Below are positions 34,336 to 42,980 of a stretch of DNA of 64,000 bases, piece after piece. This DNA comes from Streptomyces finlayi (GTDB taxonomy: Bacteria; Actinomycetota; Actinomycetes; Streptomycetales; Streptomycetaceae), in assembly GCF_014216315.1 (NCBI RefSeq), contig NZ_CP045702.1:4960001-5024000 (forward strand), written 5' to 3'. The notes below the pieces were generated by a model. That model was given only the letters and a program-made list of their open reading frames with translations, did no database searches and was not told the DNA's origin. The translations under genes were made by a program, and so were the position numbers. The stretch's first letter is position 1. The number at the start of each line of letters is the position of its first letter.

Positions 34336-35882
34336 CCTGGCTCGGAAGTCGAAGTGGAAGCGGAGGTGGAATGGGACGTGGAAGTGGAAGCGGAATGGGA
34401 CGTGGAAGTGGAGGACAGGGAGGCGCCCGGCGCGGGGGAGGACGGAGCACGGGACGGCGGGTCCTCCTCGCCGGCGTGCTCGGCTGTCTCCTCGCCGTGT
34501 CCTCGGCCGCCTGTTCGGGCGGACCAGAGGGTACGCCGCAGGCGGGCCAGGACGGCAACGCCACCGACCAGGGGCCGATCGTCGTCGCCAGCGGGCTCGA
34601 TGTCACCGGGTCCGGCGGGGTGCGCCAGCAGCTCATAGAGGAGTGGAACAGGAAGCACGCCTCGTCGAAGTCCGAGCAGGCCAAGCTCGTCGAACTGCCG
34701 GGCGGCGCCGACCAGCAGCGCAGCCAGCTGCTCGGCGCGCTGCAGTCCGGGAGCGCCGGATACGACGTGGTGAACCTCGACATCACCTGGATTCCCGAGT
34801 TCGCCGAAGCCGGACTGATCCGCCCGATGCCCGAGGAGGAGACCGTCGACCGTGACTTCATCAACCGGGTCCACCGGACGACCCTCTGGAAGGGCCGCTC
34901 CTACGCCAGGCCCTTCAACACCGATGTGGGCCTGCTCTACTACCGCCCCGACCTGCTGGAGGCCGCCGGAATCCAGCCGAGCAGGCAGCCCACCCTCAAC
35001 TGGTCCTGGGGTGACCTCAACGCGTCCATCAAGACCCTCGCGCTCAGCCCCGGCCGGGGCGACGACCAGGCGGGCTGGACCACGCAGCTCAAGCAGTACG
35101 AGGGGCTCACCGCCAACACCGTCGAGGCGTTCGCCAGCGTGGGTGTCGAACTCGCCGACGAGGAGGGCAGGTACCGGGCGAGCGAGGCGGACCTCAAGAA
35201 GGGCCTCGACGAACTCCTCGAACGGACCCGTCACGACCGGATACTGGCCAGCGCGGTCAGCGCGGACGAGACGGCGACCCTGGCCGACTTCGCCGCCGGA
35301 CGCGTCGCCTTCCTGCGCCACTGGCCGTACGTCTACGGCGCCTTGCGGACGCTGCTGCCGCCCGACGCGTACTCCGTGAACCGGCTGCCCGGTGCTTCCG
35401 TGCTGGGCGGGCAGAATCTCGCCGCCACCGCCGATTCGCCGCGCGCCGGGAACGCCCGCGCCCTCATCGCGTTCCTGACCTCGCAGGAGAGCGAACGCTG
35501 CCTGCTCGACGCGGGCTTCGCCGCGACCAGGGCCTCCGCGTACAACGGGAATTCCAGGCCCTGCTGGCCCCGCGTCGCCGCCGCTCTCCGCCCGGCCGAC
35601 GGCGCTTCCACCGCCACCGGCGGTCCGTCGTCCGCGCCGCCCTCCAAGGCGGGGGAGGGCGGCGCGAAGGACCAGGGGGCAGCGGCGCGGAAGGCCTTCA
35701 CCTGGACGCTGAGCGGGGCACTGAAGGAGGCGGTCCAGCGCCCCCGTACGCCTTACTACGGGGCGTTCACCCAGGTGTTGCAGGCGCATGTGCACGCGCT
35801 GCTGTCCGCGGAGAGGCCGGACAGCGCGAAGGCCGCCGGCCGTCTCCACCTCGACCTTCGGGACGCCTTCGAAGGGAAGTGA
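34332..35882 (+). CDS. Extracellular solute-binding lipoprotein of the caspase operon
   Basis: A 516-residue lipoprotein whose ATG overlaps the caspase stop. A repetitive Gly/Ser/Met/Arg leader precedes the signal (RRVLLAGVLGCLLAVSSAAC), with the acylated Cys at residue 61. The mature part has the sugar-binding type 1 layout: VVASGLDVTGSGGVRQQLIEEWN, YDVVNLDITWIPEFAEAGLI, YARPFNTDVGLLYYRPDLLEAAG, RVAFLRHWPYVYGAL. No ABC permease or ATPase is nearby, so it is unlikely to serve uptake. Coupling to the caspase gene suggests it delivers a ligand to, or co-senses with, the extracytoplasmic part of that protein. Confidence 0.85.
   Translation: MTWLGSRSGSGGGMGRGSGSGMGRGSGGQGGARRGGGRSTGRRVLLAGVLGCLLAVSSAACSGGPEGTPQAGQDGNATDQGPIVVASGLDVTGSGGVRQQLIEEWNRKHASSKSEQAKLVELPGGADQQRSQLLGALQSGSAGYDVVNLDITWIPEFAEAGLIRPMPEEETVDRDFINRVHRTTLWKGRSYARPFNTDVGLLYYRPDLLEAAGIQPSRQPTLNWSWGDLNASIKTLALSPGRGDDQAGWTTQLKQYEGLTANTVEAFASVGVELADEEGRYRASEADLKKGLDELLERTRHDRILASAVSADETATLADFAAGRVAFLRHWPYVYGALRTLLPPDAYSVNRLPGASVLGGQNLAATADSPRAGNARALIAFLTSQESERCLLDAGFAATRASAYNGNSRPCWPRVAAALRPADGASTATGGPSSAPPSKAGEGGAKDQGAAARKAFTWTLSGALKEAVQRPRTPYYGAFTQVLQAHVHALLSAERPDSAKAAGRLHLDLRDAFEGK
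34351..34413 (+). repeat. Short tandem repeat at the start of the lipoprotein gene
   Basis: Units of GAAGTGGAAGCGGA followed by ATGGGACGTG repeat with a 24-30 bp period and encode SGSGGGMGRG and SGSGMGRG. The first half-unit of a third copy follows. This makes the lipoprotein leader unusually long and variable. Confidence 0.8.
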
Positions 35883-35939
35883 GGCCGTCCCGAAGATCCG
35901 CCCGCTCCACCCCCTCCGCCCGCTCCACCCCCTCCGCGG

Positions 35940-36950
35940 CTACGCGACCCCGTGGCACTCCCGGTACGCCCGCCCCGAACCGCACCAGCACGCCGCACTG
36001 CGCGCCGGCGGCCAAGGGATCGCACGGCCCCGGGCGGCGAGCGTGGTGGCGTACTGGGGGAGCAGGTTCGGATCGGCCGGGGACGCGGCCTCCGAGGCGG
36101 CGAACGCCTCGTACGAGGGGACCGTGCCCGCGACGATGCCGAGGTTCGGGGTGCCACCCGCGTGCAGGTCGCGCAGCGCGGCCTCCAGGCGGGCCAGGTG
36201 CTCGGTGTGGGTGGTGTACTCCTCGTCGGCCAGGGAGGGGTAGGCGTCGAGGAGTTCGGCCAGTTCGGCTTCCGGCCAGTGCAGGACCGCCACCGGGAAC
36301 GGACGCGACAAGGCCGCCCGGTAGGTGCCCAGTTCGGCACGGAGCCGGGTGATCTCGGCCTTCAGCTCGCCCGGGTCCGAGGAGCCCAGGGACCACAGGC
36401 GCTTCGGGTCGTGGAGCTCGTCGAGCGAGACGTTCGCCGTGCTCAGGGCGTCGGCCAGTTCGTCCCAGGCGTCGTGGTCGTGGCCCATCAGCCGGCGTAC
36501 GCGATGCCGCCCGGTCAGCAAGGACTGGGTGGCGTACGGGACTTCCTCGCCCGGTGCCAGGAGCAGCGTCAGCGCGGTCTGGAGGACGTCGTGGGCCGCC
36601 TCCAGCTCGTCGTGGGCTTCGAGGGTCCCGGCGACGATCTGCCACGGGGCCGCCTGGAGCGGGCCGGCCACGCGGATTCCGTCGATGATCGCGCGGGCCT
36701 CGGCCTCGTGTCCGTACTCCCAGAGATTTGCGGCTTTGAGGGCTTTGACCAGGTACGGGTTGGCGGTGTCCGTGGGGGGCGCGCTGAGCAGTTGGTCGTA
36801 GAGGCCGGTGGCGCGGGCGCGGTCACCGGCCAGTTCCAGATGGGCCGCGGCCTGGAGGAACAGCGGTTCGTGGTCCTCGGGGTACTGCGCCGCGGTGCGG
36901 AGCAGGCGCTCGGCTTCGGTGATGTGATCGGCAGGCGTGTCGGGGCGCAT
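35940..36950 (-). CDS. TPR-like protein with C-terminal SEC-C zinc motif
   Basis: A 336-residue cytoplasmic protein. Residues 10-170 are helical with a TPR-like rhythm (AERLLRTAAQYPEDHEPLFLQAAAHLELAG), and the C-terminus ends in a SEC-C motif, CWCGSGRAYRECHG, which binds zinc in SecA and in many nucleic-acid- or ribosome-associated proteins. ATG 36950 gives MRPDTPADH, but no strong ribosome site is visible. It converges on the caspase operon with about 57 bp between. Confidence 0.85.
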   Translation of the reverse strand: MRPDTPADHITEAERLLRTAAQYPEDHEPLFLQAAAHLELAGDRARATGLYDQLLSAPPTDTANPYLVKALKAANLWEYGHEAEARAIIDGIRVAGPLQAAPWQIVAGTLEAHDELEAAHDVLQTALTLLLAPGEEVPYATQSLLTGRHRVRRLMGHDHDAWDELADALSTANVSLDELHDPKRLWSLGSSDPGELKAEITRLRAELGTYRAALSRPFPVAVLHWPEAELAELLDAYPSLADEEYTTHTEHLARLEAALRDLHAGGTPNLGIVAGTVPSYEAFAASEAASPADPNLLPQYATTLAARGRAIPWPPARSAACWCGSGRAYRECHGVA

Positions 36951-37058
36951 GGAGCACACGGTACTGCCGCACAGGCGCTTGCTGGGAGAGCCGGCCGGTG
37001 GGCGTGGGTGACGACACATGTCTGGTGGGTTACGGGGATTGCCCCTATCGTGCGGGCC

Positions 37059-37871
37059 GTGCGGGAGCGGATACCTGTGGTGGTGCAGCGGAACTCGCCG
37101 GGCCGGCGGGCCGCTGTGCGCGGCCTGTGGACGGGCGCCGAACTGGTGGTGACGCTCGGCGTCGTCCTCCTGCTCCTCGTCGCGCATCAGCTGTGGTGGA
37201 CCAACCGGCAGGCCCGCGAGGGTGCGGAGCGCCAGGTCCGGGCCCTCCAGGAGGACTGGGGGCGGGATCGCGGCGCGGCTGCGCCGGTGGACGAACCGCC
37301 GGAGGGCGGCCAGGGCGACGAGCCCGGGACCGATGGGCGCAGCGGGCGGCAACCGCAGCCCCCCGCGCCGGACCGTGCGGCCACGTCCGTCACCCCCGCC
37401 GCCCCCAGGGCTCCCCGCTGGGATCAGGCGTACGCTGTCCTGCGCATCCCCCGCCTCGGCCTCACCGCGCCCGTCGCGCAGGGCGTCGGCAAGCCAGGCG
37501 TCCTCGACAAGGGGTACGTCGGCCACTATCCGCGTACCGCGCAGCCCGGACAGCCGGGCAACTTCTCGGTGGCCGGGCACCGCAACACCCACGGAGAGCC
37601 CTTCCGTCGCATCGACCGGCTGCGGCGCGGTGACCGGATCACCGTCGAGACCCGGGACGCCGTCTACACGTACACCGTCGACAAGGGCCTCGCGCAGACG
37701 TCGCCCTCCGACAGCGGGGTGATCGCCGCCGTGCCACGCAGCAACGTGCGGACGTCCGTCGGATACAGCGAGCCGGGGTACTACCTGACGCTGACGACCT
37801 GCACGCCCGAGTTCACCTCGCGGTACCGGCTGATCGTCTGGGGCAAGCTCACCGCGATGCGACCGAGGTAG
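37059..37871 (+). CDS. Class E sortase
   Basis: A membrane-anchored cysteine transpeptidase of about 270 residues that attaches LAxTG-type proteins to peptidoglycan. One span near the N-terminus (LVVTLGVVLLLLVAHQLWW) is followed by a Pro/Ala/Gln linker and the sortase barrel. The barrel has the catalytic His in VAGHRNTHG, the Cys in TLTTCTPEF and the Arg in SRYRLIVWG. Several GTG codons (37050, 37059, 37077) could start it. The LARTG protein at 45694 is a possible substrate. Confidence 0.9.
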   Translation: MRERIPVVVQRNSPGRRAAVRGLWTGAELVVTLGVVLLLLVAHQLWWTNRQAREGAERQVRALQEDWGRDRGAAAPVDEPPEGGQGDEPGTDGRSGRQPQPPAPDRAATSVTPAAPRAPRWDQAYAVLRIPRLGLTAPVAQGVGKPGVLDKGYVGHYPRTAQPGQPGNFSVAGHRNTHGEPFRRIDRLRRGDRITVETRDAVYTYTVDKGLAQTSPSDSGVIAAVPRSNVRTSVGYSEPGYYLTLTTCTPEFTSRYRLIVWGKLTAMRPR

Positions 37872-37936
37872 CGCGTCCGTATCCGCTGTCCGCACCGAAC
37901 ACCCCTCCCGACGAGCGCTGTTGTGGTGTGCGTGGA

Positions 37937-38098
37937 AGTCGTGCGTCGGCACTGAAGGGCGGCCTCAACCTCGCGCCGAACGGCTACGGCTGGGCCTCGG
38001 GCGGCTACATCGCCGACTCCGAGATCGACGGTCGGATCGGCGACTACTGGCAGCAGCAGCGGTACACGGTACGGAACGCGGAGTACCGGCTGCCCTGA
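37937..38098 (+). pseudogene. Remnant of a secreted protein gene
   Basis: A short open stretch without a usable start reads GLNLAPNGYGWASGGYIADSE and then QQQRYTVRNAEYRLP to a stop at 38098. From memory this resembles part of large secreted beta-helix or carbohydrate-active Streptomyces proteins, with the ends missing. It lies between the class E sortase and a ROK regulator gene. I would not assign a function. Confidence 0.4.
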
Positions 38099-38164
38099 TC
38101 CACCTGATCCACCACTGACGGACGGCCGTCCCCTCGCCCTCGCCGGGGGAGGGGACGGCCGCCG

Positions 38165-39517
38165 TCAGCGGGCCGCGCGCTGCGGGATGGCCGCGCGCTG
38201 CTGGAGGCTCGCGCGCCAGGCGGGGGCCGGCTCCTGCGGGCCGGTCTCCCGCGCACGGCCGCCGCGTGCGAAGAAGTCGGCGAGCGGCAGGATCGCCGCC
38301 CCGACGGTGACGGCGTCCGGTCCCAGCGTGCCGAGGTCGATACGCACATGGGAGGCCGGGTACGACAGGGCGTAGGAGGTGGCGTGCGTCCGTACGGAAT
38401 CCAGGAAGCGGGCACCGAGCTGGAGTCCCGCCCAGCCGCCCACGAGGATCCGCTCGGGCTGGAAGAGGTTGATGAGGTCGGAGAAGCCCGCGCCGAGGTA
38501 CTCCGCTGTCTCCTCCAGGACGGCCAGCGCCGTGGCATCGGCCTCGCGCACCGCGGCACCGCCGTGCGCGCCCGCGTCGGCCTCGGGGTAGGCGGCGGCG
38601 AGCATCGCGGTGAGCGCCGTCTCCTCGTCCGCGCCCTCGGGCGGGTGTCCGCCCGCCTCCGCCCAGCGCTGGAGGAGCGCCTCGGCTCCCGCGTACGCCT
38701 CCAGGCACCCCTGGGCTCCGCAACGGCAACGGCGCCCACGGACCCGTACCGTCAGATGCCCCCACTCCACGGCCCGGCCCGGGCGCATCGAGTCGGAGAC
38801 CACGCAGGCGCCGACGCCGGAGCCGAAGAGCACGACCACCGCGCTCTGCGCGCCGCGGCCGGCCCCGAACCACATCTCGGCCTGGCCCAGCGTCTTGGCG
38901 CCGTTGTCGATGTAGTACGGCACGGTCTCGGGCAGCAGCCCGGACTCGCGCAGCAGCCGTTCCAGCGGGACGGCGTCCCAGCCGATTGTCTGGCCGTGCA
39001 CCACGGCCCCGTCGTCGGGGGTCCGCGCGACGATGCCGGGCACTCCGATGCCGACCCCGAGCAGCAGGTCGAGGGGGATCTCCGCCCGCTCCAGGACCTC
39101 GGCGATGCCGTCCAGGAGATGGCCGACGACGACGCCGACGTCGTAGCGGGTGTTGCGGCCGACACGGTCTCCCGTGAGCGGCTTCTCGACCCGGGCGAGC
39201 TCGGTGAGGGCGAGGTCGAAGAGCTCGATCCGTACGCGGGTCTCCCCGACGTCGACACCGATCACGTATCCGCACCGGGGGCTGATGCGCACCAGGATGC
39301 GCGGGCGCCCGCCGCCGGAGTCGACGCTGCCGGCCTCCTCCACGAGCCCTTCCGCGACCAGCTCCGCCACCACGTTGCTGACCGAGCCCGAGCTGAGGCC
39401 GGTGGCGGGACCGAGCGAGAAGCGGCTCAGGGGCCCGTCGAAATACAGCCGTTGCAGAACGGCGGTGCGGTTTTCCCGCCGCAGGTCACGCACCGTACGG
39501 CCCCTGCGCACTTTCAC
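38165..39517 (-). CDS. ROK-family transcriptional regulator
   Basis: A 450-residue protein. A MarR-like winged helix at the N-terminus (RRENRTAVLQRLYFDGPLS, then GLSSGSVSNVVAELVAEGLV) precedes a ROK sugar-kinase-like domain with GVDVGETRVRIE, the Cys-rich zinc site RCRCGAQGCLEAYAG and a DNGAKT segment. GTG 39517 follows AGGGAG. It probably responds to a sugar, but no sugar operon adjoins it; the divergent side holds a LacI remnant. Confidence 0.92.
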   Translation of the reverse strand: MKVRRGRTVRDLRRENRTAVLQRLYFDGPLSRFSLGPATGLSSGSVSNVVAELVAEGLVEEAGSVDSGGGRPRILVRISPRCGYVIGVDVGETRVRIELFDLALTELARVEKPLTGDRVGRNTRYDVGVVVGHLLDGIAEVLERAEIPLDLLLGVGIGVPGIVARTPDDGAVVHGQTIGWDAVPLERLLRESGLLPETVPYYIDNGAKTLGQAEMWFGAGRGAQSAVVVLFGSGVGACVVSDSMRPGRAVEWGHLTVRVRGRRCRCGAQGCLEAYAGAEALLQRWAEAGGHPPEGADEETALTAMLAAAYPEADAGAHGGAAVREADATALAVLEETAEYLGAGFSDLINLFQPERILVGGWAGLQLGARFLDSVRTHATSYALSYPASHVRIDLGTLGPDAVTVGAAILPLADFFARGGRARETGPQEPAPAWRASLQQRAAIPQRAAR

Positions 39518-39592
39518 CCTGCTCCCTCTTCCTGAAGTTCCTGCTCGCAACCTACAGGCGCCAGGACCCTTGACGCGCCCTTCGCTTGAGGT

Positions 39593-39942
39593 TTAACTCA
39601 CATCCTGAATTAAGTCGCAGGGGCCTTCAGGTTCCGAACGCGGGGTGCTGCTCCGACCGAGCGGAATCCCGGCGTCGGCCAGCAGCCGCGGCAGCGGATC
39701 GGCGCCGAGACGACGAGCGCCACACTCCCCGCGCGCCGGGTGAGTGACCAGGGCCCTGACCGCCCGGTTGGGGGCGTACCCGGTCCGGTCGATCGGGTGC
39801 CGGACCACGTCCTGGATACCGGGGTCGACGTCGCGCACCCCGTTCACGACCCGCGACACGGTCGCCCGGGACACCCCCGCCTGGCCCGGGGCACCCCCTC
39901 CTCGCGTGCGACGTCTTCGAGCGTCGGGCCCCGTCTGCTCAT
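39593..39942 (-). pseudogene. LacI-family regulator remnant
   Basis: ATG 39942 opens MSRRGPTLEDVAREEGV, a LacI-type helix-turn-helix start. The matching continuation (SRATVSRVVNGVRDVDPGIQ, then GYAPNRAVRAL) lies in another frame from about 39874, so there is a frameshift. After about 90 residues there is no effector domain. Only the DNA-binding head survives. The palindrome CTTGAACCTCAAG sits just upstream, at 39945-39957. Confidence 0.8.
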
Positions 39943-40074
39943 GGCTTGAACCTCAAGGCGCTCGCGGGAGCCGTCGGGTCCGGCTGGGGCATCATGTATA
40001 ACGACGTGAGGGGCGAACGCGTGTGCGCGTCCCGGAAGACCGTGACCGTGGTGACTGTGGTGAAGGAGGGGCCG

Positions 40075-40404
40075 ATGGGTGACGCGAACCGTCTCCGCGG
40101 CGCCTTCGCACGGCTGCTCCGGCCCCTCGGTCTGATCGTTCTCTTCTTCACCGAGGTCCTCCTCGCCGAAGGCGGCAGCCTCTCTGCCGCGGTCGCGCTC
40201 GCCGCCACCGCGGCAGCAGGTTCCGCCCTCCTCGCCTCCGCCGTCATCAGCGCGCGCTGCGCCGCCCCCGTGCCCCGCACCCGGGTCCGCACAGCCATCC
40301 GTGACCGGGAGGAACGCACCGCGTTCCTGCCCCAACGGGACCCCGACGCACGAGGCCGCACCAGGCCCCGGGCACCGGGGCGCGCCCTCCTGACGGCCGC
40401 GTAG
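40075..40404 (+). CDS. Small membrane protein (DUF6412-like)
   Basis: A 109-residue protein with two hydrophobic segments (LIVLFFTEVLLA and LAATAAAGSALLASAVISA) and a basic C-terminal tail (RTRVRTAIRDREERTAFLPQRDPDARGRTRP). ATG 40075 has AAGGAGG five to six bases upstream; longer upstream frames lack one. It precedes a YidC gene by about 125 bp, and in actinobacteria this pairing recurs. No biochemical function is known. Confidence 0.8.
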   Translation: MGDANRLRGAFARLLRPLGLIVLFFTEVLLAEGGSLSAAVALAATAAAGSALLASAVISARCAAPVPRTRVRTAIRDREERTAFLPQRDPDARGRTRPRAPGRALLTAA

Positions 40405-40529
40405 GGGTTTCGCCGCACCAAGAGCCACACCGTGTCGCACCCCGCGTGGGTCGTCCTGCCGAGTCCGTACGCAACTCCCGCGTACTCCCGCGTACTCCTG
40501 GCACGACGAGACCCCCGGAGGGCTCATCC

Positions 40530-41300
40530 ATGTCCGCTTTCATGTCCGCCTTCGCGAGCCTGGTCGGCTCGCTCGCCGACCTGCTCCAGCCGTTCTTCCA
40601 GACGGCGTCCACCGCCGCCGCGATCGTCCTGTTCACCGCCCTCGTACGGCTCGCCGTGCACCCCCTGTCACGGGCGGCGGCCCGGGGCCAGAAGGCGCGG
40701 ACCAAGCTCCAGCCGCAGATCGCCGCACTCCGCGAGAAGCACGGCAAGAACCCCGAGCGGATGCAGAAGGCGCTCATGGAACTGCACACGGCAGAGAAGG
40801 TCTCCCCGCTCTCCGGATGCCTGCCGAGCCTGCTCCAGATGCCGGCGTTCTTCCTGCTGTACCACCTTTTCTCCAGCACCCGGATCGGCGGCGAGCCCAA
40901 CGCCCTCCTCAGCCACCGGCTCTTCGAGGCCCCCCTCGGAGAGCGCTGGCACGACGCGCTCGCGGACGGTGGCGTGTTCGGTGCGCAGGGGCTCGTCTAC
41001 CTGGCGCTCTTCCTGATCGTCGCGGCCGTCGCCACCTTCAGTTACGGGCGGACGAAGCGACAGATGGCCGCCAACCCGATGACTCCGGCCACGGGCCCCG
41101 ACGGACAGCCGGTGCCCGGCATGGGGGCGATGACGAAGCTGATCCCGCTGATGTCCTTCATGACGCTCTTCACCGTGGCGTTCGTACCGCTCGCCGCCGC
41201 CCTCTACGTGGTCACCAGCACCACCTGGACCGCGATCGAGCGGGCGTTCCTGTACCGCGACATGACGGCTCCGGGCACCGCCATGGCCGGTGCGGCGTAG
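40530..41300 (+). CDS. YidC/Oxa1 family membrane insertase (short paralogue)
   Basis: A 256-residue polytopic protein of the Oxa1 superfamily, which helps insert and fold membrane proteins. The conserved core has FTALVRLAVHPLSRAAARGQ, the cytoplasmic helical hairpin (KLQPQIAALREKHGKNPERM), and the CLPSLLQMPAFFLLYHLF segment. It lacks the C-terminal extension of main YidC proteins and is away from rpmH/rnpA, so it is a second copy. ATG 40530 follows CCGGAGG. Confidence 0.92.
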   Translation: MSAFMSAFASLVGSLADLLQPFFQTASTAAAIVLFTALVRLAVHPLSRAAARGQKARTKLQPQIAALREKHGKNPERMQKALMELHTAEKVSPLSGCLPSLLQMPAFFLLYHLFSSTRIGGEPNALLSHRLFEAPLGERWHDALADGGVFGAQGLVYLALFLIVAAVATFSYGRTKRQMAANPMTPATGPDGQPVPGMGAMTKLIPLMSFMTLFTVAFVPLAAALYVVTSTTWTAIERAFLYRDMTAPGTAMAGAA

Positions 41301-41436
41301 GCGGGCGGGCGAATGCGCCGGTCCAGTGAGTGAACAGGGTCTTGCCAGGTGATCCGATGTCTTGGAGGATCGGCCAAGCCCCATCGATGGCCGCAACCAC
41401 CGACGGGCTCGATCTCGACCAAGGGGAGATGAACCG

Positions 41437-42294
41437 TTGAAGCTGCTTCGAGTCGGTACGGCAGGTGCGGAACGCCCTGCGCTGCTCGACCAGGACGGAA
41501 CCCTGCGCGACCTGTCGGGGCTCGCCGGTGACATCGACGGCGGACTGCTCGCCGACGCGTCGGCGCTCGCCCGGATACGGGCCGCGGCCGGGTCCGGTGA
41601 GCTGCCCGTGCTGGACGCGGACGGGCTGCGGATCGGGCCGCCGCTCACCCGGATCGGCAAGATCGTGTGCATCGGGCTGAACTACCATGACCATGCGACG
41701 GAGACCGGCGCCGCGATCCCGGCGGAGCCGATCCTGTTCTTCAAGGCACCCGACACCGTCGTGGGCCCCGACGACACGGTCCTGGTGCCGCGCGCCTCCC
41801 GCAAGACCGACTGGGAGGTCGAACTCGCCGTGGTCATCGGGCGGACCGCCCGCTATCTGGAGTCGGCGCAGGAGGGGCTCGCGCACGTGGCGGGATACGC
41901 GACGGCGCACGACGTCTCCGAGCGCGAGTTCCAGATCGAGCGCGGCGGCACCTGGGACAAGGGCAAGAACTGCGAGACGTTCAACCCGCTGGGTCCCTGG
42001 CTGGTGACCGCCGACGAGGTGCCCGACCCGCAGGCCCTGTCGCTGAGGCTCTGGGTCAACGGTGAGCTGAAGCAGGACGGCAGCACCGCCGATCAGATCT
42101 TCCCGGTGGGTGAGGTCGTCCGCTATCTGAGCCATTTCATGACGCTGTACCCGGGCGATGTCATCAACACCGGAACACCGGCCGGGGTCGCCATGGGGCG
42201 GCCCGAGCCCAAGCCGTATCTGAAGGCGGGGGACGTCGTCGAGCTGGAGATCGAGGGGCTCGGACGGCAGCGGCAGGAGCTGAAGGACGCCTGA
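41437..42294 (+). CDS. Fumarylacetoacetate hydrolase (FAH) family protein
   Basis: A 285-residue enzyme of the FAH fold. The C-terminal domain has IGLNYHDHATETG, the metal-binding DWEVELAVVIG and KNCETFNPLGPWLV, and the closing TPAGVAMG. Members cleave or hydrate beta-diketo or 2-keto acids and include ureidoglycolate lyase-type and fuconate-pathway enzymes. TTG 41437 is the start, with AAGGGGAG upstream. It converges on the heme-degrading-domain gene of a sugar-type cluster; the substrate is undetermined. Confidence 0.88.
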   Translation: MKLLRVGTAGAERPALLDQDGTLRDLSGLAGDIDGGLLADASALARIRAAAGSGELPVLDADGLRIGPPLTRIGKIVCIGLNYHDHATETGAAIPAEPILFFKAPDTVVGPDDTVLVPRASRKTDWEVELAVVIGRTARYLESAQEGLAHVAGYATAHDVSEREFQIERGGTWDKGKNCETFNPLGPWLVTADEVPDPQALSLRLWVNGELKQDGSTADQIFPVGEVVRYLSHFMTLYPGDVINTGTPAGVAMGRPEPKPYLKAGDVVELEIEGLGRQRQELKDA

Positions 42295-42500
42295 CCGCTG
42301 CGCCGCGGGGCGCCTGACAGCTCCTGCGGAGCACGGAAAGGTCGGAGGGGTGAACCCTCTCCGGCGGCCGGCGGCCGGTGGCCGGGTGGTCGGCGGGTGG
42401 ACGGGGAAGCGGCGCCCGCCGGCCAGGTAGGCCCCGCCCGCCGCTCGCCCGTCCTTCCCCTGCTCGCCCGTCCGTCCGCGGCTGCCCGCCGGTCAGCCGG

Positions 42501-42980
42501 TCAGCCGCCGAGCTTCGTGGCGAACTGCTCCAGTGCCTCGACGACCAGTGCGTGGTCCTCGGCCTGGGGCAGACCGGACACCGTGACCGAGCCGATCACG
42601 CCCGCGCCCTCGACCGCGATCGGGAACGAACCGCCGTGCGCGGCATAGACACCCGGGTCCAGGCGCGAGGACTCCTCGAACGTCGTGCCCTTCGCCCGGA
42701 AGCGGGTGCCCACCAGGTACGAGCTCTCCGCGTACCGCTCGACGACCCGCCGCTTGCGGTCGATCCAGGCGTCGTTGTCCGCGGTCGAACCCGGCAGCGC
42801 CGCATGGAACAGCTGCTGCGCGCCGCGCCGGATGTCGATCGCGACCGGCGCGTGCCGGGCCCGCGCCAGCGCGACGAGCAGCCCGCCGAGCACGTACGCG
42901 TCGTCGTACCCGAAGTGCGGCAGCGTCAGGCTGCGCTCCTGGGCGATGAGCTCGGAAATGGTCGGGGCGGTGGGGTTCAT
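42501..42980 (-). CDS. UPF0303 / heme-degrading-domain (GlcG-like) protein
   Basis: A 159-residue cytoplasmic protein with the pattern of the UPF0303/HbpS-GlcG superfamily: FGYDDAYVLGGLLVALARA, PVAIDIRRGAQQLFHAALPG, AWIDRKRRVVERYAESSY and GGSFPIAVEGAGVIGSVTVSGLPQ. The ATG overlaps the stop of the upstream oxidoreductase gene. In several actinobacteria this protein accompanies Gfo/Idh oxidoreductases; its biochemical role is unsettled. Confidence 0.85.
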   Translation of the reverse strand: MNPTAPTISELIAQERSLTLPHFGYDDAYVLGGLLVALARARHAPVAIDIRRGAQQLFHAALPGSTADNDAWIDRKRRVVERYAESSYLVGTRFRAKGTTFEESSRLDPGVYAAHGGSFPIAVEGAGVIGSVTVSGLPQAEDHALVVEALEQFATKLGG

